From positions 199,015 through 263,014 of the forward strand of contig CAVPXL010000004.1 in the NCBI GenBank assembly GCA_963709765.1: a stretch of 64,000 nt of DNA, written 5' to 3'. The DNA is from Roseitranquillus sp963709765. GTDB lineage: Bacteria; Pseudomonadota; Alphaproteobacteria; Rhodobacterales; Rhodobacteraceae. Of the stretch, positions 55,353 through 64,000 are shown one piece after another. Every line of letters starts with the position of its first letter. Within the stretch, counting starts at the first letter, position 1. A program made the position numbers and the translations under genes. The notes beneath the pieces are model-generated. The model searched no databases. It had not been told where the DNA came from and saw only the letters and a list, made by a program, of their open reading frames with translations.

Positions 55353-57943
55353 CAGAGCAACCTCGGTGCGAGGCCGACCACGGCGCCGGTGAAGGCCGCC
55401 GTCAGACCGGTGAAGTGCCAGTACAGGGTGACGTTCCTGAGGTCGGCGTCATGGCGCGGCGTCATCTTGCCCGCAACGCTGCCGGCCAGACAGTAGAGCT
55501 GCATCACGATGCCCGCGCCCACGTGAACCAGCAGCCAGACGACCAGCGCCCATAGCAGGGCCGGGTAGACGTGACTTGTGGGATCAAGGGGCCACACCGC
55601 CCAGACTATCGCCGCCCCCCCGAGAGCGGCGGCCAGCGGGGCCGCCGCCAGCGCCAGCCGCGCGGCTCCGACGACGGCGCGTGCGTTCAGCTCCCGCGCG
55701 GCGAGGGTCAGCCCCCACGAGCCGACCCCCAGCGCCGCGGCCAGCGCCGTCAGCCCCGCATCCGCATGCAGCGCGCCAACCGGCGGAAAGTTTGCACTAG
55801 CGGTCCAGTAGAAGAAGAACCCGAAGACGAGGCTGGCGAAGGCCGTGGCGTCGCCCAGCATGGTGATCCACATCCCCCACCAGCCCACCGCGTTCGGACC
55901 CGCCGCATAGCGCGGCAAAGTCAGGTTGAGACCGGCATCCGCCACGTCCGTCTCGGGCACCAGGGCCGTCGACGTCCAGAGCCAGTAGAGGACGCACGCA
56001 AGGGCCGCCGCACCGCTGACGATTGCCGGCGGATACATGTGGAACGTCGGGAAGATGAACGCGCCACCCGTGAAGATCGCCGCGAAGATCGTGATCCATG
56101 CAACCCCCGTGACCTGCTGGATCTGGATCGGCCGCGCGTCGATGACGCTGGTGACCAGCGTCTCCCGGCGCTCGCCTTCGGCGTCGGGCAGATAGAAGCG
56201 GCCCGCGTCCATGCGCTCGACAATGCCTTCCTGCGCCCACAGCGGATAGCGCGTCGTGATGTAGGGGATCGAGCGCGCGCCCCAGGCTTCCTCGGGGATG
56301 TCGTGGCTCCATTCGAGCGTGCCGGCCTTCCACGGGTTGCGCGGGATGGCGCCCTGATCCCGTTTCGGCCGCACCAGATCCCAGGCGAAGACCAGGATCC
56401 CGGCCGCGACCACGAAGGATCCGACGGTCGAGATCATGTTGAGCGCGTTCCACCCCAGATCGTCGGGATAGGTATAGACGCGGCGCGGCATGCCCAGAAG
56501 CCCGGTCAGGTGCATCGGCAGGAAACAAACGTTGAAGCCCACGAATGTCAGCCAGAAGCTGATCCTGCCGAGACGCTCCGACATCATCTTCTTGCGGATG
56601 AACGGATAGAAGTAGGTAATCCCCGCGATGACCGGAAAGATCATCCCGCCGAACAGCGTGTAATGCAGGTGCGCCACGATGAAATACGTGTCGTGGACCT
56701 GCCAGTCGAAGGGGGCGATCGCCACCATGACGCCGGTCAGCCCGCCAGCCGTGAAGATCGCCAGCGCTCCGGCGATCCACAGCATCGGGAGGTTCATCGT
56801 CACCCGGCCGACGATCAGGGTCGCAAGGAAGGCGAAGATCTGAATGCCCGTGGGAATGACGACGGCCTCGGATGCGGCCGAGAAGAAGCCAAGCGAGATC
56901 GCCGGCAGGCCCGTCGCGAACATGTGGTGCACCCAGAGTCCGAACGATAGGAATCCGGTCCCCACTGCCGAGAGCACGATCCACGAATAGCCGACAATTG
57001 GCTGCTGGGCGACAGTGGGAACCACCATCGCCGCGACCGCGATCGACGGCAGGAAGATGATATAGACCTCCGGGTGGCCGAAGATCCAGAACAGGTGCTG
57101 CCACAGCATCGGGTCGCCGCCCCGCTCCGGATCGAAGAACGGCCAGTCGAACGACCGCTCGAGCTCGAACAGGAAGTCGCCCGCGATCAGCGGTGGGAAG
57201 GCGAAGAGGATCATGCCGCCGACGACCAGGACGTACCACGCATAGAGCGGCATCAGATTGATGCGCATCCCCGGCGGCCGGCACTTCAGCGTGCCGACGA
57301 TCAGCTCGACCGCGGCGGCGATGGACGCAACCTCGATGAAGGACAGTCCGAGCAGCCAGATGTCCGGTCCGAGGCCTTCCTCTTTCGTGGCGAGCGGCGG
57401 GTACATGAACCACCCGGCCTTTGGCGCGACGTCGAAGAGAACCGAGCCCAAAACGAACACGCCGCCGATCACGAAACACCAGAAACCGTAAGCCGACAGC
57501 CGCGGAAACGGCATGTCCCGCGCGCCGAGAAGCGCCGGCAGGATCAGGATCGAGATCGCCTCGAACATCGGGACGGCGAAGAGGAACATCATCGCCGAGC
57601 CGTGCATCGTGAAGAACTGGTTGAAACGGTCCGCCGAAAGGAAGTCGTTGCCCGGCACCGCGAGCTGAACCCGCATCAGAAGCGCCAGAACGCCGGCGCA
57701 GAGCATGAAGAAGAACGCGGTCAGGGAGTACCAGAGCCCGACCTCGGAATTGTTGACCGCCGACCAGTATCGCCAGCCGGTCGGTGTCCTCCATGCCGCG
57801 CGGAGCCGTCTTGTCTGCGCCTCCTGCACCTCGGCGGGCACGGGTTCGGCGAGCATCTCCGGAGTCGGCGGCCAGGGTCCGCGGGGCGCCCTGTCGTCGG
57901 CTCGCACGGCGCGGCGGTCATGCTCGTCGGCCAGACTGGTCAT
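55352..57943 (-). CDS. ctaD: Cytochrome c oxidase subunit I/III fusion
   Basis: This 863-residue protein joins the catalytic subunit I to a subunit III-like domain. Subunit I has NQFFTMHGSAMMFLFAVPMF (low-spin haem His), WIFGHPEVYIIFLPSIAV (CuB His and crosslinked Tyr), FGLWVHHMFATG (CuB His pair) and VHDTYFIVAHLHYTLFGGMI (haem a3 and a His). After about residue 600 the subunit III part follows (WGMWITMLGDATAFASLVFG). It couples to ctaC upstream (ATGA) and to the small membrane gene downstream. Confidence 0.93.
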   Translation of the reverse strand: MTSLADEHDRRAVRADDRAPRGPWPPTPEMLAEPVPAEVQEAQTRRLRAAWRTPTGWRYWSAVNNSEVGLWYSLTAFFFMLCAGVLALLMRVQLAVPGNDFLSADRFNQFFTMHGSAMMFLFAVPMFEAISILILPALLGARDMPFPRLSAYGFWCFVIGGVFVLGSVLFDVAPKAGWFMYPPLATKEEGLGPDIWLLGLSFIEVASIAAAVELIVGTLKCRPPGMRINLMPLYAWYVLVVGGMILFAFPPLIAGDFLFELERSFDWPFFDPERGGDPMLWQHLFWIFGHPEVYIIFLPSIAVAAMVVPTVAQQPIVGYSWIVLSAVGTGFLSFGLWVHHMFATGLPAISLGFFSAASEAVVIPTGIQIFAFLATLIVGRVTMNLPMLWIAGALAIFTAGGLTGVMVAIAPFDWQVHDTYFIVAHLHYTLFGGMIFPVIAGITYFYPFIRKKMMSERLGRISFWLTFVGFNVCFLPMHLTGLLGMPRRVYTYPDDLGWNALNMISTVGSFVVAAGILVFAWDLVRPKRDQGAIPRNPWKAGTLEWSHDIPEEAWGARSIPYITTRYPLWAQEGIVERMDAGRFYLPDAEGERRETLVTSVIDARPIQIQQVTGVAWITIFAAIFTGGAFIFPTFHMYPPAIVSGAAALACVLYWLWTSTALVPETDVADAGLNLTLPRYAAGPNAVGWWGMWITMLGDATAFASLVFGFFFYWTASANFPPVGALHADAGLTALAAALGVGSWGLTLAARELNARAVVGAARLALAAAPLAAALGGAAIVWAVWPLDPTSHVYPALLWALVVWLLVHVGAGIVMQLYCLAGSVAGKMTPRHDADLRNVTLYWHFTGLTAAFTGAVVGLAPRLL

Positions 57944-58929
57944 TCGAGGCCCTTGAGATAATGGCCGAGGGCGATCAGCTCGTCCTGCGGCAGGTGGTCG
58001 TAACTGGGCATCTCTACCGACGGCTTTATCGCCTGCGCCTGCCCGATCCAGCGCGCGAAGTCCTCGACACCGGTGTCCAGAATTCCGGCGCCGAGCGACA
58101 GGCGGCTGCCGACATGGGTCAGGTCCGGCCCGACATTGCCCCGTGCGCCGGTGCCGCGCACGGCGTGACATGCGCCGCAGCCCTCGCGCTCGAAGAGCGC
58201 GCCGCCCTGCCGCGCGACCTCGTCCTGCGGCGCTCTGGCGCCCCTGCTCTCGGCGGCGAGCCAGACGTCGAAGTCAGCCTGGGGCATCACCACGGTCTCG
58301 AAGGCCATCAGGGCGTGCGACGCGCCGCAGAACTCGGTGCATTGACCGCGGTAGATGCCGGGTTCCTCGGGCAGGAGCGACATGCGCGTCTCGCGACCGG
58401 GAAACATGTCCATCTTGCCGCCGAGCGCCGGTACCCAGAACGAGTGGATGACGGTATCGGAGGTGAGCACGATCTCGCTGCGCCGGTCCGCGGGCAGACG
58501 CACCTCGTTGGCCGAAACGATCGCGGTCTCGGCACCGTCGCGGAGATACGCCACACGCCACCACCATTGCTCCGCCGTAACGCGCACGACCAGACCATCG
58601 CCGGCAAGGCGCTGCGCCGGCATCAGCGAAAGGCCATGAACGAGCAGCGCCGTCAGGACAATTGCGGGGAAGACGATCCCGCCGATGATGATGAGCCCTT
58701 CGGCGAACCGGCGGGACATGCGGCGCGGCCTCAGATGCGTCACGACATAGAACGCGCCGTTCAGGACGAGCCACAGGACGACCGCGCCGATGAACATCAG
58801 GATGAAGAGGCCCGCGATCTCGACCGCGTCCCGCCCGGCCGGCGCAAGGACGGACTGGCGCCCGCTGCATCCGCACAAGAGCAGCAATCCCGCCGTGCCG
58901 ACGACGCGGCGCGCGGCTTGACCATGCAT
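57940..58929 (-). CDS. ctaC: Cytochrome c oxidase subunit II with fused cytochrome c
   Basis: This 329-residue caa3-type subunit II has a probable lipoprotein signal (GTAGLLLLCGCSG), two anchor helices, the CuA region with VIHSFWVPALGGKMDMFPG and GQCTEFCGASHALMAF (both Cys, His and Met ligands), and a C-terminal class I cytochrome c domain with CGACH and the Met ligand in KPSVEMPSYDHL. The fused haem makes it caa3-type. The ATG at 58929 is preferred for the signal peptide; a GTG at 58962 is possible. Confidence 0.92.
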   Translation of the reverse strand: MHGQAARRVVGTAGLLLLCGCSGRQSVLAPAGRDAVEIAGLFILMFIGAVVLWLVLNGAFYVVTHLRPRRMSRRFAEGLIIIGGIVFPAIVLTALLVHGLSLMPAQRLAGDGLVVRVTAEQWWWRVAYLRDGAETAIVSANEVRLPADRRSEIVLTSDTVIHSFWVPALGGKMDMFPGRETRMSLLPEEPGIYRGQCTEFCGASHALMAFETVVMPQADFDVWLAAESRGARAPQDEVARQGGALFEREGCGACHAVRGTGARGNVGPDLTHVGSRLSLGAGILDTGVEDFARWIGQAQAIKPSVEMPSYDHLPQDELIALGHYLKGLE

Positions 58930-58962
58930 GCCGTTTCGGCAGACGGCCGTCCGGTCGATCAC

Positions 58963-59330
58963 GAAGCAGCAGGACAGGACGCGGGCGGCGTCCAGGCCGG
59001 CGGCGTCGCAGGCTCTGTGGGGGAAGTTTGTCCGTCATCGCCCGTCGGGGCTGACCAGAATGTGAAAATCATCTCGTGACCGGACCTGTCGGGACGTTAC
59101 CGATCACAGTGAACCGGGGCACGGCGGGGTTGCAATGGCGATCTGTGCGACGCCCGTCCGTTCGACGGAGAGTGTCGCAATCAGCGATGCGAAACCGGCG
59201 CCTTGCCGCGCCCTCGCCAGATCGGGTGCTTCCGGAAAAGAGGAGCGACACGGGTCCGCCATGTCCGAACGATCATCGGATGCCGCATTCTCCGGCACTT
59301 CCTTAATAGCCGCCGCGTTCTTAGGCAACC
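58963..59330. other. Divergent ctaC/ureD intergenic region
   Basis: About 370 bases that must carry the promoters of the oxidase operon (minus) and urease operon (plus). No operator or gene is recognised. Confidence 0.45.
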
Positions 59331-60254
59331 ATGGCCGCAGCTCTGTGCGGTCGGTCTCTGCTCAATGGGAAGTCCCCGCCTGCGGTGGTCATGTCGCCTT
59401 CGATCCGTTCAGGAGGTCGTCCCGTTTTGCATCACGCGCAACGCTGCCTGCCCGACCCGGCCACCGTGCCGCGCGCCTTTGGGACGGCGCTGCTTTCGGC
59501 CAAGGCTCGGGACGGCCAGAGCGTCTTGGGCACCTTCCGGACCTCGGGATCGCTGAAAGTGCTCTTTCCGGTCGTGCCGCCGCGCCTCGAGGCGATCATC
59601 GTCAACACCGCGGGAGGGCTCACAGGCGGCGACAGGCTGCACCTCGCGGCGCGTGTCGAAGACGATGCGCACCTGTGCCTGACCACGCAGGCCGCTGAAC
59701 GCGCCTATCGTGCCGGCGAGGGCGAGGCGCGGGTTTCGACGGAGCTGCTCGCAGCGGACCGGGCCCACCTCGCCTGGCTGCCGCAGGAACTCATCCTCTA
59801 TGACGGCGCCGCGTTGCGCAGGCGTCTGCGCATATCTCTGGCTGCGACATCGACCCTCCTGCTGGTCGAGCCGGTGATATTCGGGCGGCTGGCGATGGGC
59901 GAACGCCTGCGCGCCGGGTGTTTTCACGACCGGATCGAGGTCGCGCGCGGCGGCGATCCGCTCTGGATCGACGGGGTGGACCTGTCGGGCGACATCGCCG
60001 CGCACCTTGCCCGACCCGCGATTGCACGTGGCGCCGGCGCCATGGCGAGCCTGCTTTACGTGGCCTCCGATGCCGAAGCGCACCGCGACGCCATTCGACG
60101 GGATCTTCCCGATACGGCGGGTGCGACACTTCTGGGAGCCGACGTCCTGGCCGTTCGTCTCCTGGCGACCGACGGCTTCGAGCTTCGCCGGCATCTCGTG
60201 CCGATCCTCGACCGCCTGAGCAACGACACCCTGCCCACGTCCTGGAGACTGTGA
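59331..60254 (+). CDS. ureD: Urease accessory protein UreD
   Basis: This chaperone (up to 307 residues) scaffolds the apo-urease activation complex with UreF and UreG. It has the family segments RTSGSLKVLFPVVPPRLEAI, NTAGGLTGGDRLHLAARVED, TTQAAERAYRAGEGEARVST and LPQELILYDGAALRRRL. The start is uncertain: ATG 59331 or ATG 59391; homologues usually begin close to residue 40 of the longer form. It is the first gene of the urease operon and ends one base before ureA. Confidence 0.9.
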   Translation: MAAALCGRSLLNGKSPPAVVMSPSIRSGGRPVLHHAQRCLPDPATVPRAFGTALLSAKARDGQSVLGTFRTSGSLKVLFPVVPPRLEAIIVNTAGGLTGGDRLHLAARVEDDAHLCLTTQAAERAYRAGEGEARVSTELLAADRAHLAWLPQELILYDGAALRRRLRISLAATSTLLLVEPVIFGRLAMGERLRAGCFHDRIEVARGGDPLWIDGVDLSGDIAAHLARPAIARGAGAMASLLYVASDAEAHRDAIRRDLPDTAGATLLGADVLAVRLLATDGFELRRHLVPILDRLSNDTLPTSWRL

Positions 60255-60255
60255 C

Positions 60256-60558
60256 ATGAACCTGACACCGCGAGAAAAGGACAAGCTGCTGGTCGCGATG
60301 GCCGCCGAGGTCGCCCGCAAGCGGCTGGCTCGCGGCGTGAAGCTGAACCACCCCGAGGCCGTGGCCCTGATCACCGATGCCGTCGTGGAGGGGGCGCGCG
60401 ACGGACGGTCGGTTTCCGACATGATGCAGGCGGGCGCCGAAATCGTCGGCCGTGACCAATGCATGGAAGGCGTGCCCGAGATGATCCACGAGGTCCAGGT
60501 CGAAGCGACGTTCCCGGACGGCACGAAGCTCGTCACCGTCCACAACCCGATCCGCTGA
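60256..60558 (+). CDS. ureA: Urease gamma subunit
   Basis: This 100-residue structural subunit starts MNLTPREKDKLLVAMAAEVA and has ARKRLARGVKLNHPEAVALI, TDAVVEGARDGRSVSDMMQ and the C-terminal EVQVEATFPDGTKLVTVHNP, all standard. It follows ureD immediately. Confidence 0.96.
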   Translation: MNLTPREKDKLLVAMAAEVARKRLARGVKLNHPEAVALITDAVVEGARDGRSVSDMMQAGAEIVGRDQCMEGVPEMIHEVQVEATFPDGTKLVTVHNPIR

Positions 60559-60566
60559 GAGACCCC

Positions 60567-60872
60567 ATGATCCCCGGAGAGCTCTTCCCCGCCGACGGCA
60601 CGCTGACCCTGAATCCGGGCGCCGAGGTGACGACGCTGATGGTCGCCAATACCGGCGACCGGCCGATCCAGGTGGGCAGCCATTACCATTTCGCCGAAAC
60701 CAATCCGGCGCTCGATTTCGACCGGGGCGCGGCCCGCGGGCAGCGCCTCGACATCGCCGCGGGAACGGCCGTGCGCTTCGAGCCCGGCCAGCGGCGCGAG
60801 GTGAACCTGATCCCGTTCTCCGGCAATCGGCGGATCTTCGGGTTCAACCAGGCCGTGATGGGAGATCTCTGA
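60567..60872 (+). CDS. ureB: Urease beta subunit
   Basis: This 101-residue subunit starts MIPGELFPADGTLTLNPGAE and has VANTGDRPIQVGSHYHFAET and RQVNLIPFSGNRRIFGFN-like end segment. It overlaps ureC (TGATG). Confidence 0.96.
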   Translation: MIPGELFPADGTLTLNPGAEVTTLMVANTGDRPIQVGSHYHFAETNPALDFDRGAARGQRLDIAAGTAVRFEPGQRREVNLIPFSGNRRIFGFNQAVMGDL

Positions 60873-62612
60873 TGCCCGCGACCATCAAGCGCCCGACCTA
60901 CGCGGCCATGTTCGGACCCACGACCGGGGACCGCCTGCGGCTCGCCGACACCGACCTGATCATCGAGGTGGAGCGCGATCTCGTTGCGGAGCGTTCGGGA
61001 TCCGGAGGCGCGCCACACCATGGCGAGGAGGTCAAGTTCGGCGGCGGCAAGGTCATCCGCGACGGCATGGGCCAGAGCCAGGTCACACGCGCGGAGGGCG
61101 CCGTCGATACGGTCATCACCAACGCGCTGATCGTCGACTGGACCGGCATCTTCAAGGCCGATGTCGGCCTGCGCGACGGCCGCATCCACAAGATCGGCAA
61201 GGCCGGCAATCCCGACACCCAGCCGGGCGTGGACATCGTCATCGGCCCCGGTACCGAAATCATCGCCGGCGAGGGACGCATCCTGACCGCCGGCGGGTTC
61301 GACAGCCACATCCACTTCATCTGCCCGCAGCAGATCGAGGAGGCGCTCCATTCCGGCCTGACCACGATGCTCGGCGGCGGCACCGGCCCGGCCCACGGCA
61401 CTCTGGCCACCACCTGCACGCCGGGGCCGTGGCACATCGGGCGGATGCTGCAGGCGGCCGACGCCTTCCCGATGAACCTCGCCTTCGCAGGAAAGGGGAA
61501 CGCCTCCCTGCCCGCGGCGCTCGAGGAGCAGGTGCTGGCCGGGGCTTGCGCGCTGAAGCTGCACGAGGATTGGGGCACGACACCTGCCGCCATCGATTGC
61601 TGTCTGTCGGTGGCCGACGCGATGGACGTCCAGGTGATGATTCACACCGACACGCTCAACGAGTCGGGGTTCGTGGAACAGACCGTCGCGGCAATGCGGG
61701 GCCGGACCATCCACGCCTTTCACACCGAGGGCGCGGGCGGCGGGCATGCCCCCGACATCATCAGGATCTGCGGGCTCGATCACGTGCTGCCCTCGTCGAC
61801 CAACCCGACGCGTCCGTTCACCGTCAACACCGTCGACGAACATCTCGACATGCTCATGGTCTGCCATCACCTCGACAGGTCCATCCCCGAGGACATCGCC
61901 TTCGCCGAGAGCCGGATCCGGCGCGAGACCATCGCGGCGGAGGACATCCTTCACGACATGGGCGCGTTCTCGATCATCGCCTCGGACAGCCAGGCGATGG
62001 GGCGCGTGGGAGAGGTCCTGATCCGCACCTGGCAGACCGCCGACAAGATGAAGAAGCAGCGCGGCCGCCTGTCCGAGGAGACCGGCGACAACGACAACCG
62101 GCGCGTGCGCCGCTACATCGCGAAATACACGATCAACCCCGCCATCGCGCACGGCATCGCGCAGGAGATCGGCAGCGTCGAGGAAGGCAAGCGCGCGGAC
62201 CTCGTCCTGTGGAACCCGGCTTTCTTCGGCGTCAAGCCGGAGATGGTAATTCTCGGCGGCGCGATTGCGATGGCGCAGATGGGCGATCCGAACGCCTCCA
62301 TCCCGACGCCGCAACCGGTCTGGTCGCGGCCGATGTTCGCGGCCTTCGGACGCAGCGTGGAAGCCTCCGCCATCACCTTCGTCTCGGAGGCCGCGCAGAC
62401 GGACGGGATCGGCGAAAGTCTCGGCCTCGCGAAGCGGACGCTCGCGGTGCGCCATACCCGCGACATCGGCAAGAAGGACATGAAGCTCAACGACGCCGAC
62501 ACCGCAGATCGAGGTGAACCCCGAGACCTACGAGGTGCGCGCCGACGGCGAGCTGCTGACCTGTCAGCCTGCCGAGACCTTGCCCATGGCGCAACGCTAC
62601 TTCCTGTTCTGA
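60872..62612 (+). CDS. ureC: Urease alpha (catalytic) subunit, frameshifted near the 3' end
   Basis: The catalytic subunit (about 579 residues) hydrolyses urea at a bi-nickel centre. Ligands are visible: the His pair in FDSHIHFICPQQ, the carbamylated Lys in AGACALKLHEDWGTT, the flap Cys-His in MLMVCHHLDRSIPEDIAFAE and the Asp in IASDSQAMGRVGE. One extra base at about 62500 after MKLNDA shifts the frame; the expected end TPQIEVNPETYEVRADGELL and QRYFLF is present in the next frame, stopping at 62612. Without correction the frame runs on into ureE. A sequence error is most likely. Confidence 0.95.
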
Positions 62613-62620
62613 GGCCCACC

Positions 62621-63094
62621 ATGACCGTGCTTCCCGTCGCGCAGATCCTCCACCGAAAGGGCGAGTGGTCCGGCCCCTCGGAGACGTGCCGGCTCGACTA
62701 CGCGGGCCGGTTTCTACGGCGGAAGCGTCTGGTAGCTGACACGGGGCTGGCCTTCGTGGTGGATCTGCCCCGGACGACCTCGCTCGACGAGGGCGACGCG
62801 CTGCAGCTGGACGACGGCACGCGCGTCGCGATCCTTGCCGCGCAAGAGCGCGTGCTCGTCATCAGGGGCGCCGACCTCGCCCGGCTGGCCTGGCACATCG
62901 GCAACCGCCACACGCCCTGCCAGATCGCGGGCGACCATCTGCTGATCGAGCCCGATCCGGTGATCCGGCACATGCTGGACCAGCTCGGAGCCGACATCAC
63001 CAACTCCGTGGCGCCCTTCGCGCCGGAAGGCGGCGCCTACGGTCATGGGCGCACGCACGGCCATGACCACGGAGCGACGGCACATGCGCTCTGA
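62621..63094 (+). CDS. ureE: Urease accessory protein UreE
   Basis: This 157-residue nickel chaperone has VDLPRTTSLDEGDALQLDDG, the conserved AWHIGNRHTPCQIAGDHLLI with the metal-binding His and a His-rich tail (HGRTHGHDHGATAHAL) that binds extra nickel. It starts 8 bases after the ureC stop with GAGG before the ATG. Confidence 0.94.
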   Translation: MTVLPVAQILHRKGEWSGPSETCRLDYAGRFLRRKRLVADTGLAFVVDLPRTTSLDEGDALQLDDGTRVAILAAQERVLVIRGADLARLAWHIGNRHTPCQIAGDHLLIEPDPVIRHMLDQLGADITNSVAPFAPEGGAYGHGRTHGHDHGATAHAL

Positions 63095-63728
63095 TCTCCA
63101 GCTCCTGACCCTGGCGCAATGGTTCTCGCCGGCCTATCCGCTGGGCAGCTTCGCCTGGTCGCACGGGCTCGAGAACGCCGTGGCCGAGGGCTGGATCCAC
63201 GACGCCCCTTCCCTGCGCGACTGGATCGCCGCGATTTTGACCGACGGGTCCGGGCGATCCGACGCTACACTGATGCGTTTCGCCCATGCGGCCGAAGACG
63301 ACGCGCTCGACGGGCTGAATCGTCTCGCGCGCGCCTTCGCGCCCTCCGCGGAGCGGCGGGTTGAAGCCGAGCGGCAGGGGGCAGCCTTCGCGCGGACCAC
63401 GTCGCAGGTGTGGCATGTCGCCATTCCCGACCTGCTGTTTCCGGTCGCGGTCGGACGCGGTGTGCGCCTGCTGGGTCTCGACATCGACGTGGCCGTGCCG
63501 CTCCACCTCCAGACGTTCTCCGGCAACCTCGTTGCAGTGGCGCAGAGGCTTCTCCCTCTGGGGCAGATGGGGGCCCAGTCGATCGTCGCCGATCTCTGCA
63601 AGGTCTGCGCGACAGTGGCCATCGGCACGCGAAACGCCACGCGCGACGACCTCTTCAGCAACGCCTTCCTGACGGACATCGCCGCGATGAGACACGAAAC
63701 CCAGTCAACGAGGCTCTTTCAGTCATGA
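63084..63728 (+). CDS. ureF: Urease accessory protein UreF
   Basis: This 214-residue activation factor starts in LLTLAQWFSPAYPLGSFAWS with the family segment SHGLENAVAEGW and has LQTFSGNLVAVAQRLLPLGQ. The ATG at 63084 overlaps the ureE end by 11 bases; GGAG lies 12 bases upstream. It overlaps ureG (ATGA). Confidence 0.93.
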   Translation: MRSDLQLLTLAQWFSPAYPLGSFAWSHGLENAVAEGWIHDAPSLRDWIAAILTDGSGRSDATLMRFAHAAEDDALDGLNRLARAFAPSAERRVEAERQGAAFARTTSQVWHVAIPDLLFPVAVGRGVRLLGLDIDVAVPLHLQTFSGNLVAVAQRLLPLGQMGAQSIVADLCKVCATVAIGTRNATRDDLFSNAFLTDIAAMRHETQSTRLFQS

Positions 63729-64000
63729 CAATGATGAACGGCCCGCTTCGCATCGGCATCGGCGGCCCGGTCGGCGCGGGCAAGACCACCCTCACGGCGC
63801 GCCTCGCGGAGCGGCTCAAGGACGAGTTCTCCGTCGGCGTGATCACCAACGACATCTATACGCAGGAGGATGCCGAGGCGCTGATGCGGATGCAGATCCT
63901 GCCCTCGGACCGGGTGATCGGGGTCGAAACCGGCGGCTGTCCGCACACCGCGATCCGGGAGGACGCCTCGATCAACCTCGCCGCGATCGAGGAGATGAAG
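63725..64000 (+). CDS. ureG: Urease accessory GTPase UreG, 5' part
   Basis: The first 92 residues of the nickel-delivery GTPase are present: Walker A GIGGPVGAGKTTLTARLAER, GVITNDIYTQEDAEALMR and the metal-binding CPH motif in VETGGCPHTAIREDASINLA. The gene runs past the window end. Confidence 0.97.
   Translation, partial: MTMMNGPLRIGIGGPVGAGKTTLTARLAERLKDEFSVGVITNDIYTQEDAEALMRMQILPSDRVIGVETGGCPHTAIREDASINLAAIEEMK

Noticed and set aside
60872..63094. UreC-UreE fusion protein
   Set aside because: The true ureC terminus is intact in the next frame and ureE has its own start, so a one-base insertion is the better explanation.
1..64000. tRNA or rRNA genes
   Set aside because: No cloverleaf or conserved rRNA segment was recognised by eye, including near the integrase relic; a dedicated scan could still find one.

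Overview
The window is high-GC DNA from an alphaproteobacterium, most likely a member of the Rhodobacteraceae/Paracoccaceae (Roseobacter-type). The evidence is gene content: a soxBDAG sarcosine oxidase set, two proteins with a VPLPA-type C-terminal sorting signal, CcmI, a DUF1289 protein next to ruvX, a phasin with PhaR-type boxes, a caa3-type oxidase and a urease operon in ureDABCEFG order. No rRNA, tRNA or CRISPR array was recognised.

Layout. 1-13 kb: the 3' part of an RND efflux permease, a broken VPLPA-CTERM gene, an Atm1-type ABC exporter, a LysM protein with internal repeats, a LOG-family protein overlapping a RarD permease tail to tail, a broken host-attachment gene with a coupled 77-residue partner, an intact VPLPA-CTERM gene, a DedA protein and Fe/Mn superoxide dismutase. 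13-19 kb: a minus-strand sarcosine oxidase operon (soxB, an unannotated-looking 47-residue membrane protein, soxD, soxA, soxG). 19-22 kb: ccmI-ruvX-DUF1289 and dusA. 22-25.6 kb: a stretch of relics (integrase N-terminus beside dusA, RND piece, GAPDH piece joined to a P-type ATPase tail) around an intact cupin and a disulfide oxidoreductase. 25.6-32 kb: a GH65 glycoside phosphorylase coupled to a beta-phosphoglucomutase/trehalose-6-phosphatase fusion, then an SLC13-type permease with RCK_C domains. 32-36.4 kb: a hydroxyacid dehydrogenase relic, CAP-domain and cupin proteins, an MFS permease. 36.7-42 kb: GntR regulator, TRAP transporter, AroQ, an AroE-family dehydrogenase and the first codons of a probable dehydroshikimate dehydratase, which together look like a quinate/shikimate uptake and catabolic operon. 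42-50.9 kb: small accessory genes mixed with truncated and chimeric genes, a DMT permease, a phasin, an alpha/beta hydrolase with one nonsense codon and a truncated IS110 transposase. 51-53 kb: arsR-arsC-acr3. 53-59 kb: a translationally coupled caa3 oxidase operon ending in a tri-haem cytochrome c. 59.3-64 kb: urease operon, cut by the window end within ureG.

Two kinds of damage are superimposed. First, many conserved genes carry single-base indels with the protein intact on both sides (RND, LysM, soxA, DUF1289, SLC13, aroQ, aroE, MpaB-like, ureC; very densely in dctPQM, the host-attachment gene and the first VPLPA gene). This pattern is more like consensus error than natural decay, though I cannot prove it from sequence alone. 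Second, several loci are true-looking fragments or fusions in which large parts are missing (integrase, GAPDH, P-type ATPase, hydroxyacid dehydrogenase, TetR-VOC, GST, IS110, PPOX, FAD monooxygenase), which points to a genomic region that has gained and lost DNA repeatedly between dusA and the ars operon.

I did not find a convincing wholly new defence or mobile system. The most interesting items are the trehalose/kojibiose phosphorylase module, the quinate-type TRAP operon, the small membrane protein inside the sox operon, the relic integrase at dusA, and several unassigned palindromes.
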